Source: Pseudomonas viridiflava
Lineage (GTDB): Bacteria > Pseudomonadota > Gammaproteobacteria > Pseudomonadales > Pseudomonadaceae
Reading direction: 5' to 3'
DNA length: 64,000 bases
Assembly (NCBI RefSeq): GCF_900591205.1
Contig: NZ_UUPU01000082.1
Coordinates: 1 to 64,000, forward strand
The position numbers and the translations under genes are program-made. Shown piece after piece: positions 16,033 through 24,973 of the stretch; the first letter of the stretch is position 1, and every line of letters starts with the position of its first letter. The notes beneath the pieces were generated by a model. That model was not told the DNA's origin and did no database searches. It was given only the letters and a program-made list of their open reading frames with translations.

Positions 16033-16742
16033 CCCCCGAGCAGTACCTCGAGTCGGCGGTCCACGTAGATTTCTTCGGGCGTGACCTTCACGCCATACGC
16101 CAACACCTCAACCCCGGCCGCCTTGGCCTCGCGCAGGGCGGCGGCGTAACCGGCGTCGATTTCCACCGCAGCTCGTACCGCATCAATGCCCGAGAGGTTG
16201 ACGCAATACAGCTGCACCGCCCGCACCCCGTCGCGGGCCAGGTGCGCCAGTTCGCGCAAATGCTTGGCGCCGCGCTGAGTCACTGCATCGGGAAAGGCGG
16301 CCACGCGGGTGCCATCAAATCCCAGCGTGACGCTTTTGACTTCGACGTAAGCCGCGCCATCGGGATAATCCAGCCGGAAATCAATCCGGCTTTTTTCCTG
16401 CCCGTAAGGCACCTCGCGCTTGAACCCGGTAAACCCGTTGAGCTCGGTGATCACCCCGGCGCGCAAGGCTTCCTCAATCAGTTGATTAGCACGCGCGGTG
16501 TTGACGCAGGCCAGCCGCCCCTGCGGCGTCTCGGCGATCTCCCAGGTGCCCGGCAGCTTGCGCTTGGGGTCCGTGGAACGGCTGAACCAGACTTGCCCGC
16601 CTTCAACCATGCAATTGAGCATCGAGCCGGTGTTAGGGCAGTGAATGGTGAGCAACTCGCCGGTAACGGTTTCGATATCGGTGAGAAAACGCTTATAGCG
16701 GCGGATCAAGCGCGCTTCTTCGAGGGGAGGATAAAAACGCAT
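16029..16742 (-). CDS. sfsA: Sugar fermentation stimulation protein SfsA
   Basis: 237-residue SfsA, a nucleic-acid-binding protein with an OB-like N-terminus and a nuclease-like C-terminal fold. The family motifs CPNTGSMLNC, SRIDFRLDYPDG and YVEVKSVTL are all present. Overproduction in E. coli affects maltose metabolism; the true role is unresolved. It overlaps the stop of the aminotransferase gene by one base and is probably transcribed with it. Confidence 0.92.
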   Translation of the reverse strand: MRFYPPLEEARLIRRYKRFLTDIETVTGELLTIHCPNTGSMLNCMVEGGQVWFSRSTDPKRKLPGTWEIAETPQGRLACVNTARANQLIEEALRAGVITELNGFTGFKREVPYGQEKSRIDFRLDYPDGAAYVEVKSVTLGFDGTRVAAFPDAVTQRGAKHLRELAHLARDGVRAVQLYCVNLSGIDAVRAAVEIDAGYAAALREAKAAGVEVLAYGVKVTPEEIYVDRRLEVLLGG

Positions 16743-17914
16743 CAGCCTTGCCAGCTCCGCAAGCCACGAGCGATCCGTTCCACCGCTTCCTGTAGCCGAT
16801 CGAGGTTCTGCGTATAGGCAAAACGTACATGGTGGCCGGCCTGGTAGCGGCCGAAATCCAGCCCAGGCGTAAAGGCTACATGTTCGGTTTCCAGGAAGTG
16901 ACGGCAGAACGCGAAGGCATCACCGCCGAACGCGCTGATATCGGCATACAAGTAGAACGCCCCTTCCGGCTCTACGGCGATGCCGAACCCCAACTCGCGC
17001 AAGGCCGGCAACAGGAAATCACGGCGGCGGCCGAATTCGGCGCGGCGCTCTTCCAGAATGCTCAGGGTTTGCGGGGTAAAACAGGCCAATGCCGCATGTT
17101 GAGCCATGCTCGGCGCGCTGATGTAAAGGTTTTGCGCCAACTTCTCCAGCTCGCCCACCGCCGCAGGCGGCGCCACCAGCCAACCGAGGCGCCAGCCGGT
17201 CATGCCGAAATACTTCGAAAAACTATTTAGGACGAACGCCTCATCGTCCACTTCAAGCACGCTGACGGCATCGGTGCCGTAGGTGAGGCCGTGGTAAATC
17301 TCGTCCACCACTAAATGGCCGTTACGTGCCTTGATGGCGCTGGACAGCTCAGCCAATTCATCGCGCGAGAGGATCGTACCGGTCGGGTTGGCCGGGGATG
17401 CGACGAGCGCGCCCACGCTGTCCTGGTCCCAATGCCTGGCGACCAGATCGGCGGTCAACTGATAGCGCACCTCGGGGCCGACCGGCACCAGTTGCGCAGC
17501 GCCTTCCACCAAACGCAGGAAATGCCGGTTGCACGGGTAGCCGGGGTCCGCCAACAACCAGTGCTTGCCCGGATCAACCAACAGGCTGCTCGCCAGTAAC
17601 AGGGCCCCGGAGCCACCCGGCGTGATTAGAATGCGCTCGGGATCTACGCTCAGGCCGTAGCGCTGCTGGTAAAAACCGCTGATGGCTTCGCGCAGCTCGG
17701 GCAACCCACGGGCGGCGGTGTAACGGGTCTTGCCATTGGCCAGCGCGGCCTGACCAGCCTGGATGATCGGCTCGGCGGTGGTGAAATCCGGCTCGCCGAT
17801 TTCCAGGTGGATCACATCATGGCCGGCCGCTTGCAGTTCGTTGGCTCGCGCCAGCAACGCCATGACATGAAAAGGTTCGATGGCGCGACTACGCGCACTG
17901 TAGGGCTGAGCCAT
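16742..17914 (-). CDS. Class I aminotransferase
   Basis: PLP-dependent aminotransferase of the AAT I alpha/beta family, 390 residues. The PLP lysine is in NSFSKYFGMTGWRLGW; the VASPANPTGT loop and the C-terminal arginine (HHVRFAYTQ) that binds the substrate carboxylate are in place. It resembles Pseudomonas proteins annotated as aspartate/aromatic or alanine-type aminotransferases, but substrate specificity cannot be read from the sequence. It is the first gene of a probable two-gene unit with sfsA. Confidence 0.85.
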   Translation of the reverse strand: MAQPYSARSRAIEPFHVMALLARANELQAAGHDVIHLEIGEPDFTTAEPIIQAGQAALANGKTRYTAARGLPELREAISGFYQQRYGLSVDPERILITPGGSGALLLASSLLVDPGKHWLLADPGYPCNRHFLRLVEGAAQLVPVGPEVRYQLTADLVARHWDQDSVGALVASPANPTGTILSRDELAELSSAIKARNGHLVVDEIYHGLTYGTDAVSVLEVDDEAFVLNSFSKYFGMTGWRLGWLVAPPAAVGELEKLAQNLYISAPSMAQHAALACFTPQTLSILEERRAEFGRRRDFLLPALRELGFGIAVEPEGAFYLYADISAFGGDAFAFCRHFLETEHVAFTPGLDFGRYQAGHHVRFAYTQNLDRLQEAVERIARGLRSWQG

Positions 17915-18233
17915 TAGCCTTCCTTAACGGTGAGGACAAAATCAGGATTCTACCGAACCCTCGCGGTAAAACATGTTCTATTGCCTGCTCGGTTGCCTCG
18001 GCAGCCCGCGCAAGCGCGTATAAAACGACTAAAATCAACATTCGAGACGTTACATACCCAGCAACGACGGGCTACTGCACTTTGCAACCCGTACGCGACG
18101 GGCCTCGACAACCGGGAGTGGCGCACCCTGAATCTATCTGGTAAGTTCGCCCGCTTGCAGCCGCAGGGCCGGCAGGTGTCGGTGACGTTGCAATCCTGCG
18201 CAATGGATTAGAAGAGTGAGAGGCGGTCTATTC
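17915..18233. other. Intergenic region between the aminotransferase gene and dksA
   Basis: About 320 bp separating two divergent genes, so it should hold both promoters. I see no convincing sigma-70 pair, no hairpin terminator and no open frame with a ribosome-binding site. The distance leaves room for a regulated dksA leader. Confidence 0.5.
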
Positions 18234-18668
18234 ATGTCCACCCAAGCAAAGCAACAGAGCATCAGCGGCTTCCAACCCTACGTCGAATCGAAGGGTGAGG
18301 AATACATGGGCAAGCCCATGCGCGAGCACTTCTCCAAAATCCTGAAGCAGTGGAAGCAGGACTTGATGCAGGAAGTCGACCGCACGGTTGACCATATGAA
18401 GGACGAAGCAGCCAACTTCCCGGACCCGGCCGACCGTGCCAGCCAGGAAGAGGAATTCGCCCTCGAACTGCGCGCCCGTGATCGCGAGCGCAAGCTGATC
18501 AAGAAGATCGACAAGACGCTGCAACTGATCGAAGACGAAGAATACGGCTGGTGCGAATCCTGCGGCGTCGAGATCGGTATTCGCCGCCTGGAAGCCCGCC
18601 CAACCGCGGACCTCTGCGTAGACTGCAAGACCTTGGCCGAAATCAAGGAAAAACAGGTCGGCAAATAA
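18234..18668 (+). CDS. dksA: RNA polymerase-binding transcription factor DksA
   Basis: Binds in the secondary channel of RNA polymerase and, with ppGpp, represses rRNA promoters and activates amino-acid genes. The 144-residue protein has the coiled coil with the acidic tip (DPADRASQEEE; the DxxDxA motif is intact) and a four-cysteine zinc finger (CESC and CVDC), so it is the zinc-containing form. I use ATG 18234 (MSTQAKQQ), matching family N-termini; the longer frame adds six residues. The rRNA-type promoters at the left edge are expected targets. Confidence 0.96.
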   Translation: MSTQAKQQSISGFQPYVESKGEEYMGKPMREHFSKILKQWKQDLMQEVDRTVDHMKDEAANFPDPADRASQEEEFALELRARDRERKLIKKIDKTLQLIEDEEYGWCESCGVEIGIRRLEARPTADLCVDCKTLAEIKEKQVGK

Positions 18669-18685
18669 TCTGCCGAGCTGAACGA

Positions 18686-18711
18686 ATGGGGCGTGCAAAC
18701 GCCCCATTTTT
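18686..18711 (+). terminator. dksA terminator
   Basis: ATGGGGCGT / ACGCCCCAT stem, four-base loop, five Us, 17 bp after the dksA stop. A clear intrinsic terminator, so gluQ needs its own promoter or read-through. Confidence 0.9.
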
Positions 18712-18750
18712 GTTTCTGGGGTTTAGCGATTTTCCAGTAGTATCCGGCCC

Positions 18751-19638
18751 ATGACAGCCTCTACCTATATCGGGCGTTTCGCCCCCACGCCCAGCGGCCA
18801 TTTGCACTTCGGCTCGCTGGTCGCCGCCCTCGCCTCCTACCTTGATGCCCGCGCCAACCACGGCCGTTGGCTGATGCGCATGGAAGACCTCGACCCACCC
18901 CGTGAAGAGCCCGGCGCCCAGGCAGCGATCCTGCACGCCCTGGAAAGCTATGGTTTTGAGTGGGACGGTGAACGAGTCCGACAAAGCGAACGGCATGACG
19001 CCTACGCCAAAGTGCTGAACGACATGTTCAACCATGGCCTGGCTTACGCCTGCACTTGTTCGCGCAAACAGCTGGAGCCCTACCACGGGATTTACCCGGG
19101 GCTGTGCCGCAATGCCGGCCACGCGCAGCAGGATGCGGCGATTCGTTTGCGCGTCCCGGAGCTGGAATACCACTTTACCGACCGCGTACAGGGCGAATTC
19201 CGACAGCACCTGGGACGCGATGTAGGCGATTTCATCATCCGCCGCCGCGACGGCCTGTATGCCTACCAACTGGCCGTGGTCCTCGACGACGCCTGGCAAG
19301 GGGTGACCGATATCGTACGCGGCGCCGACCTGCTGGACTCCACACCGCGCCAACTGTATCTGCAAGAATTGCTGGGCCTGCGCCAACCGCGCTATTTGCA
19401 TGTGCCGCTGATCATCCAGCCGGACGGTAACAAGTTGGGCAAAACCTACCGCTCGCCGCCGTTGACACCCGACCAGGCCACGCCTTTGCTGTTAAGAGCG
19501 TTGCGCGCCCTCGGCCAGCAACCCGGCAGCGAACTGCTCTACGCCAGCCCACGGGAACTGCTGGATTGGGGCATTGCACACTGGGATGCCAACCGGATCC
19601 CGCGCACACTCACGTTGGCCGAAGCGCAATTGAGCTGA
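18751..19638 (+). CDS. gluQ: Glutamyl-Q tRNA(Asp) synthetase
   Basis: Truncated GluRS paralogue that attaches glutamate to the queuosine at position 34 of tRNA-Asp. It has the class I HIGH-like motif (GHLHFGS), the RMEDLDPPR segment, the zinc-binding cysteines (CTC and the later Cys of YPGLC), and the KMSKS equivalent KLGKTYR. The anticodon-binding domain is missing, as in the family, giving 295 residues. The dksA-gluQ order is conserved in many gammaproteobacteria. Confidence 0.93.
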   Translation: MTASTYIGRFAPTPSGHLHFGSLVAALASYLDARANHGRWLMRMEDLDPPREEPGAQAAILHALESYGFEWDGERVRQSERHDAYAKVLNDMFNHGLAYACTCSRKQLEPYHGIYPGLCRNAGHAQQDAAIRLRVPELEYHFTDRVQGEFRQHLGRDVGDFIIRRRDGLYAYQLAVVLDDAWQGVTDIVRGADLLDSTPRQLYLQELLGLRQPRYLHVPLIIQPDGNKLGKTYRSPPLTPDQATPLLLRALRALGQQPGSELLYASPRELLDWGIAHWDANRIPRTLTLAEAQLS

Positions 19639-19700
19639 AGGCGCTTGCAGCTTGCCAGCCATCCGTTACCATCGCCGCACGTTTTCACACAGAGGCCAAC

Positions 19701-19877
19701 ATGTACATCTATCGTTTGGTCCTGCTGCTGGTCGTCGGGATCTACCTGTTTTCCCCCGCCATCATGGATTGGTGGATCGACGCCACGGGCGCCTGGTATC
19801 GCCCTTATCTGCTGTGGCTGATCCTGATCGTCGTGACCTTCATCCTGCAGAGCCAAAAAGATGCCGATGAGCTTTAG
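19701..19877 (+). CDS. cbrX: CbrX, small membrane protein before CbrA
   Basis: 58-residue protein with two hydrophobic segments (residues about 4-20 and 36-50) separated by a polar WWIDATG loop. Its 3' end overlaps cbrA by 17 bases, so ribosomes finishing cbrX can re-initiate at cbrA. A small gene in this position has been described in Pseudomonas as cbrX and linked to cbrA translation. AGAGG precedes the ATG at 19701. Whether the peptide itself acts on the sensor is unknown. Confidence 0.8.
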   Translation: MYIYRLVLLLVVGIYLFSPAIMDWWIDATGAWYRPYLLWLILIVVTFILQSQKDADEL

Positions 19878-22815
19878 CCTCACCCAGATGCTGCTGATCA
19901 GCGCCGCCTACCTGGCGGCTTTGTTCGGCGTCGCCTGGATCAGTGAGCGCGGAATGATTCCGCGGGCGATCATTCGCCATCCGCTGACCTACACCTTGTC
20001 CCTGGGCGTGTACGCCAGCGCCTGGGCGTTTTACGGTACGGTGGGCCTGGCCTACCAGTACGGTTATGGGTTTCTGTCCAGTTACCTCGGGGTCTCCGGC
20101 GCCTTTCTGCTGGCGCCGGTGCTGCTGTACCCGATCCTGAAAATCACCCGCACCTATCAGCTGTCGTCGCTGGCCGACCTGTTTGCCTTCCGGTTTCGCA
20201 GCACCTGGGCCGGCGCACTGACCACGATTTTCATGCTGATCGGCGTGCTGCCCTTGCTGGCCCTGCAAATCCAGGCCGTGGCCGACTCCATCAGCATCCT
20301 GACCCGCGAGCCGGTACAACACCGTGTGGCCCTGGCGTTTTGCGCGCTGATCACGCTGTTTACGATTTTCTTCGGTTCCCGCCATATCGCCACCCGCGAG
20401 AAGCACGAAGGACTGGTGTTTGCGATTGCGTTTGAGTCAGTGATCAAGCTGATCGCCATCGGCGGCGTCGGCCTCTATGCGCTCTACGGTGTATTCGACG
20501 GCCCGCAACAGCTGGAGCTGTGGCTGCTGCAAAACCAGACCGCCCTCGCCGCCCTGCACACGCCGTTGCAGGAAGGCCCATGGCGCACGCTGCTGCTGGT
20601 GTTTTTCGCCTCGGCCATCGTGATGCCGCACATGTATCACATGACGTTCACCGAGAATCTCAACCCGCGCTCACTGGTCAGCGCCAGCTGGGGCTTGCCG
20701 CTGTTCCTGCTGCTGATGAGCCTGGCGGTGCCGCTGATCCTGTGGGCCGGCCTGAAACTGGGCGCCACCACCAATCCCGAGTATTTCACCCTGGGCATCG
20801 GCATTGCCGCCAATAGCCCGGCCCTGGCCCTGCTGGCCTACGTCGGCGGGTTGTCGGCGGCCAGTGGGTTGATCATTGTCACCACGCTGGCGCTCTCGGG
20901 CATGGCGCTCAATCACTTGGTGCTGCCGCTGTACCAGCCGCCCGCCGAAGGCAATATCTACCGCTGGCTGAAATGGACGCGCCGCGCCCTGATCGTCGCG
21001 ATCATCATGGCCGGCTACGGGTTCTACCTGCTGCTGGGTGCCGGGCAAGACCTGGCCAACCTGGGCATCGTCGCGTTTGTGGCGACCTTGCAGTTCCTCC
21101 CGGGTGTACTGTCGGTGCTGTACTGGCCGACGGCCAATCGGCGTGGTTTTATCGCCGGGCTGCTGGCCGGGATTCTGGTGTGGATCGTGACCATGCTGCT
21201 GCCGCTGGTCGGCAACCTGCAGGGCTTCTACATCCCGTTGCTGAACATGATCTACGTGCTGGACGACACCAGTTGGCATATGGCGGCGATTGCTTCTCTG
21301 GCCGCCAACGTGCTGATGTTCACCCTGATCTCGCTGTTCACCAACGCCAGCCCCGAAGAGACCAGCGCCGCCGAGGCTTGCGCGGTCGATAACGTGCGCC
21401 GCCCACAACGCCGCGAACTGCACGCGGCCTCGCCCCAGGAGTTCGCCACGCAACTGGCCAAGCCGTTGGGCGCCAAGGCGGCGCAGAAGGAAGTCGAACA
21501 GGCGCTGCGCGATCTGTACCTGCCGTTTGACGAGCGCCGCCCCTATGCGCTGCGCCGTCTACGCGACCGGATTGAAGCCAACTTGTCCGGCCTGATGGGC
21601 CCCAGCGTGTCCCAGGACATGGTCGAAACCTTTTTGCCCTACAAGGCCGGCGGCGAAAATTACGTCACCGAAGACATCCACTTCATCGAAAGCCGGCTGG
21701 AGGACTACCACTCGCGCCTCACGGGCCTTGCCGCCGAGCTTGACGCCCTGCGCCGCTACCACCGCCAGACCCTGCAGGAACTGCCGATGGGCGTGTGCTC
21801 CCTGGCCAAGGATCAGGAGATCCTGATGTGGAACAAGGCCATGGAAGAGCTGACCGGCATCGCCGCGCAGCGCGTAGTCGGTTCACGCCTGAATACCCTC
21901 GGCGATCCGTGGAAAGAACTGCTGCAAGGTTTTATCAACCTGCCCGACGAACATTTGCACAAGCAGCACCTGGCCCTCGACGGCCAGACCCGCTGGCTCA
22001 ACCTGCACAAAGCCGCGATCGACGAGCCGCTGGCCCCCGGCAACAGTGGCCTGGTGCTACTGGTTGAGGATTTGACCGACACCCAGATGCTCGAAGACAA
22101 GCTGGTGCACTCCGAGCGCCTGGCCAGCATCGGTCGGCTGGCGGCGGGTGTGGCGCATGAAATCGGCAACCCGATCACCGGTATCGCCTGCCTCGCCCAG
22201 AACCTGCGGGAAGAGCGCGAAGAGGACGGCGAAATCACCGAAATCAGCGGGCAAATCCTTGAGCAGACCAAGCGCGTGTCGCGCATCGTGCAGTCGCTGA
22301 TGAGCTTCGCCCATGCCGGCGCCCATCAGAATCAGGACGAAGCGGTGTGCCTGGCCGAAGTGGCGCAGGATGCGATTGGGCTGCTGGCCCTGAACCGGCG
22401 CAATTTCGAAGTGCAGTTCTTCAATTTGTGCGACCCGGACCACTGGGTCGACGGCGACTCCCAGCGCCTGGCCCAGGTGTTGATCAACCTGCTGTCCAAC
22501 GCCCGCGACGCCTCCCCGCCGCACAGCGCGGTACGCGTCAAGAGCGAGGCTTTCGAGCACACGGTCGACCTGATCGTGGAAGACGAAGGCAGCGGCATTC
22601 CACAGAACATCATGGACCGATTGTTCGAACCTTTCTTCACCACCAAGGATCCAGGTGAAGGCACCGGTCTGGGCCTTGCACTGGTCTATTCCATCGTTGA
22701 AGAGCATTATGGACAAATCACCATCGACAGCCCGGCTGACACCGAAAGCCAACGCGGCACCCGTATTCGGGTGACCTTGCCGCGTCATGTCGAAGCGACG
22801 TCCGCTGTGAACTGA
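19861..22815 (+). CDS. cbrA: Sensor histidine kinase CbrA
   Basis: Sensor of the CbrAB system controlling carbon/nitrogen balance and use of histidine, proline and arginine. The 984-residue protein starts with an SLC5-like transporter domain of about 13 membrane helices (residues about 5-490) that binds or moves histidine. A STAC-type connector, a PAS domain (about 635-740), a HisKA domain with the phospho-accepting His in GVAHEIGNPITG, and a HATPase with NLLSNARDA and GTGLGLALVYSIVEEH follow. ATG 19861 or 19867 is possible; both lie inside cbrX. cbrB follows after 22 bp. Confidence 0.96.
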   Translation: MPMSFSLTQMLLISAAYLAALFGVAWISERGMIPRAIIRHPLTYTLSLGVYASAWAFYGTVGLAYQYGYGFLSSYLGVSGAFLLAPVLLYPILKITRTYQLSSLADLFAFRFRSTWAGALTTIFMLIGVLPLLALQIQAVADSISILTREPVQHRVALAFCALITLFTIFFGSRHIATREKHEGLVFAIAFESVIKLIAIGGVGLYALYGVFDGPQQLELWLLQNQTALAALHTPLQEGPWRTLLLVFFASAIVMPHMYHMTFTENLNPRSLVSASWGLPLFLLLMSLAVPLILWAGLKLGATTNPEYFTLGIGIAANSPALALLAYVGGLSAASGLIIVTTLALSGMALNHLVLPLYQPPAEGNIYRWLKWTRRALIVAIIMAGYGFYLLLGAGQDLANLGIVAFVATLQFLPGVLSVLYWPTANRRGFIAGLLAGILVWIVTMLLPLVGNLQGFYIPLLNMIYVLDDTSWHMAAIASLAANVLMFTLISLFTNASPEETSAAEACAVDNVRRPQRRELHAASPQEFATQLAKPLGAKAAQKEVEQALRDLYLPFDERRPYALRRLRDRIEANLSGLMGPSVSQDMVETFLPYKAGGENYVTEDIHFIESRLEDYHSRLTGLAAELDALRRYHRQTLQELPMGVCSLAKDQEILMWNKAMEELTGIAAQRVVGSRLNTLGDPWKELLQGFINLPDEHLHKQHLALDGQTRWLNLHKAAIDEPLAPGNSGLVLLVEDLTDTQMLEDKLVHSERLASIGRLAAGVAHEIGNPITGIACLAQNLREEREEDGEITEISGQILEQTKRVSRIVQSLMSFAHAGAHQNQDEAVCLAEVAQDAIGLLALNRRNFEVQFFNLCDPDHWVDGDSQRLAQVLINLLSNARDASPPHSAVRVKSEAFEHTVDLIVEDEGSGIPQNIMDRLFEPFFTTKDPGEGTGLGLALVYSIVEEHYGQITIDSPADTESQRGTRIRVTLPRHVEATSAVN

Positions 22816-22837
22816 GACCGTCGAGAGAATTGAATCA

Positions 22838-24277
22838 ATGCCGCACATTTTGATCGTCGAAGACGAAACCATTATCCGCTCTGCCTTGCGTCGCCTGCTT
22901 GAACGTAATCAGTACCAGGTCAGCGAAGCCGGCTCGGTGCAGGAAGCCCAGGAGCGATTCAGCATTCCCACGTTCGACCTGATTGTCAGTGACCTGCGCT
23001 TGCCTGGCGCGCCTGGCACCGAGTTGATCAAGCTTGGCCAGGGCACCCCGGTGCTGATCATGACCAGCTACGCCAGCCTGCGCTCGGCGGTGGACTCCAT
23101 GAAGATGGGCGCGGTGGACTACATCGCCAAGCCTTTCGACCACGATGAAATGCTCCAGGCCGTGGCGCGCATCCTGCGTGACCGTCAGTCAGCCAGCAGC
23201 GCGCCTGCCGAGCAACGCCCCGCCGGCAAAGCGAGCAACGGTGCGGAGAAACCGGGCGTCGACAACAGCAACGGCGAGATCGGCATCATCGGCTCCTGCC
23301 CACCGATGCAGGACCTGTACAGCAAGATCCGCAAAGTGGCGCCTACCGACTCCAATGTATTGATCCAGGGCGAATCGGGCACCGGTAAAGAGCTGGTGGC
23401 CCGAGCCCTGCACAACCTGTCCAAGCGCGCCAAGGCACCGATGATTTCGGTGAACTGCGCGGCGATCCCCGAATCCCTGATCGAGTCCGAACTGTTCGGC
23501 CACGAAAAAGGCGCGTTTACCGGCGCCAGCGCCGGGCGTGCGGGCCTTGTGGAAGCGGCGGATGGCGGCACCTTGTTCCTCGACGAAATCGGCGAGCTGC
23601 CACTGGAAGCCCAGGCGCGCTTGCTGCGTGTACTGCAGGAAGGCGAGATTCGTCGCGTGGGCTCGGTGCAATCGCAGAAGGTCGATGTGCGCCTGATCGC
23701 GGCCACCCACCGTGACTTGAAAAGCCTGGCCAAGATCGGCCAGTTCCGTGAAGACTTGTATTACCGCCTGCACGTAATCGCCCTCAAGCTGCCGGCCCTG
23801 CGTGAGCGTGGCGCCGACGTGAATGAGATTGCTCAAGCGTTCCTGCAACGCCAGAGCGCACGCATCAACCGCACCGACCTCAAGTTCGCCCCGGACGCCG
23901 AGCAGGCGATTCGGCATTACTCGTGGCCGGGTAACGTGCGGGAGCTGGAGAATGCGGTCGAGCGGGCGGTGATTCTGTCTGAGAGCCCGGAAATTTCCGC
24001 CGAGCTGCTGGGCATCGACATTGAGCTCAGTGACCTTGAGGATGACGATTTCATCGGCCTGGCCCCGCAACAGGGTGGCGGTAGCAATACCAGCCATGAG
24101 CCGACCGAGGATTTGTCACTGGAAGACTACTTCCAGCACTTCGTCCTTGAGCACCAGGACCACATGACCGAGACCGAACTGGCGCGCAAGCTCGGCGTGA
24201 GCCGTAAATGCCTGTGGGAACGGCGCCAGCGCCTGGGTATTCCACGGCGCAAGACCGGGGTCGCCAGCGAGAGTTGA
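22838..24277 (+). CDS. cbrB: Sigma-54 response regulator CbrB
   Basis: NtrC-type activator phosphorylated by CbrA. It has an N-terminal receiver domain (Asp in DLIVSDLRLPG, Lys in YIAKPF). The AAA+ domain shows Walker A GESGTGKE, the sigma-54-contacting GAFTGA loop, Walker B and the R-finger region. A Fis-type helix-turn-helix lies at the C-terminus (MTETELARKLGVSRKCLWERRQ). At 479 residues it is full length. Its main target, crcZ, is immediately downstream with a matching operator and promoter. Confidence 0.97.
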   Translation: MPHILIVEDETIIRSALRRLLERNQYQVSEAGSVQEAQERFSIPTFDLIVSDLRLPGAPGTELIKLGQGTPVLIMTSYASLRSAVDSMKMGAVDYIAKPFDHDEMLQAVARILRDRQSASSAPAEQRPAGKASNGAEKPGVDNSNGEIGIIGSCPPMQDLYSKIRKVAPTDSNVLIQGESGTGKELVARALHNLSKRAKAPMISVNCAAIPESLIESELFGHEKGAFTGASAGRAGLVEAADGGTLFLDEIGELPLEAQARLLRVLQEGEIRRVGSVQSQKVDVRLIAATHRDLKSLAKIGQFREDLYYRLHVIALKLPALRERGADVNEIAQAFLQRQSARINRTDLKFAPDAEQAIRHYSWPGNVRELENAVERAVILSESPEISAELLGIDIELSDLEDDDFIGLAPQQGGGSNTSHEPTEDLSLEDYFQHFVLEHQDHMTETELARKLGVSRKCLWERRQRLGIPRRKTGVASES

Positions 24278-24318
24278 GGGTGTGCCCCCACAGGTAACAC
24301 CCTCAGATGTGAAAAAAC

Positions 24319-24344
24319 TGTTACCGCTGAATTTTCACGTAACA
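24319..24344 (+). promoter_or_regulatory. CbrB-type operator upstream of crcZ
   Basis: TGTTAC, exactly 14 bases, GTAACA. This is the palindromic form I recall for CbrB sites at Pseudomonas crcZ. A further half-site GTAACA is at 24294-24299. The distance of about 110 bp to the sigma-54 promoter suits an enhancer site. Confidence 0.8.
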
Positions 24345-24384
24345 AAAGCCGGGGCTTACGGTAACGAAGCCCCGGCTTTTTTTT
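24345..24384 (+). terminator. cbrB terminator
   Basis: AAAGCCGGGGCTT / AAGCCCCGGCTTT stem with a ten-base loop and an eight-U tail. It separates the cbrAB transcript from crcZ and directly abuts the CbrB operator. Confidence 0.92.
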
Positions 24385-24442
24385 GCCCTTCAAACACCCG
24401 AAACCACCCCACCCCCCCGGTTTTACTGGGCGGCACAAAAGT

Positions 24443-24458
24443 TGGCACGCACCCTGCT
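24443..24458 (+). promoter_or_regulatory. Sigma-54 promoter of crcZ
   Basis: TGGCAC (24443-24448), five bases, CTGCT (24454-24458). The GG and GC doublets are 12 bases apart, as required for RpoN. Transcription should start near 24467. Confidence 0.88.
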
Positions 24459-24466
24459 ATATGCTT

Positions 24467-24835
24467 AGTACAAAAACAATAACAAGCTTTGTACAAGACA
24501 ATAAAAATAAGACGAATCGACTCACGCACAATAAAAACAACACGGCGGAGGCGCAGCTAACTGATTCTTTTGGAGAGGCGTTGCATTTGGGGCTTGCCCC
24601 GCAACCAGGCCGAGAACAACAAAAACTGCCCTAAGGCAGAGCCTGAACTGGTTGGATCGTAGATCAGCAACACAGCGACCAAAGCAATCCGTTTGCTCTT
24701 GGCTCCCGATTGGGAGTGTCATGAAGGTGAAGCTTCATGACGAGGGCGATCAACAAAAACAAGAAGCCCGCAATCAATAATAAAAATAGAGCACGCAACT
24801 ACTTCTGGGGGAGCTTCGGCTCCCCTTGTAGTTTC
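24467..24835 (+). ncRNA. crcZ: CrcZ small RNA
   Basis: Decoy RNA that binds Hfq (with Crc) and so relieves catabolite repression when poor carbon sources activate CbrAB. Six A-rich CA motifs are visible: near 24470-24486, 24494-24510, 24528-24541, 24613-24627, 24751-24765 and 24771-24789, of the type ACAAAAACAATAACAA. Between them are hairpins such as TCATGAAG / CTTCATGA at about 24719-24739. The 3' end is a stem GGGGAGC-TTCG-GCTCCCC extended by AACTAC / GTAGTT. The predicted length of about 369 nt agrees with Pseudomonas CrcZ. It lies between cbrB and pcnB, its conserved place. Confidence 0.93.
24797..24833 (+). terminator. 3' hairpin of crcZ
   Basis: Nested stem: AACTAC/GTAGTT outside, GGGGAGC/GCTCCCC with a TTCG tetraloop inside. 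The U-run is short and interrupted (TTGTAGTTTCC), so termination may be partial. A -10-like TAGAAT at 24907-24912 then precedes pcnB. Confidence 0.7.
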
Positions 24836-24973
24836 CGGCATTTGGCGTTTTAAGGCTTATGGCGCAAGGCCGCAGCTTGTTCCTACACCATCCCCCGACT
24901 AAATGCTAGAATCCCCGCCCATCATGCGGTCATTCTTCGTTATGGCCGAACATTCCTTCAAACAGTGCATCCC

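Noticed and set aside
24282..24722. Small frames between cbrB and pcnB
   Set aside because: They lie in the crcZ promoter and RNA. The A-rich motifs and hairpins explain the region better than any peptide.
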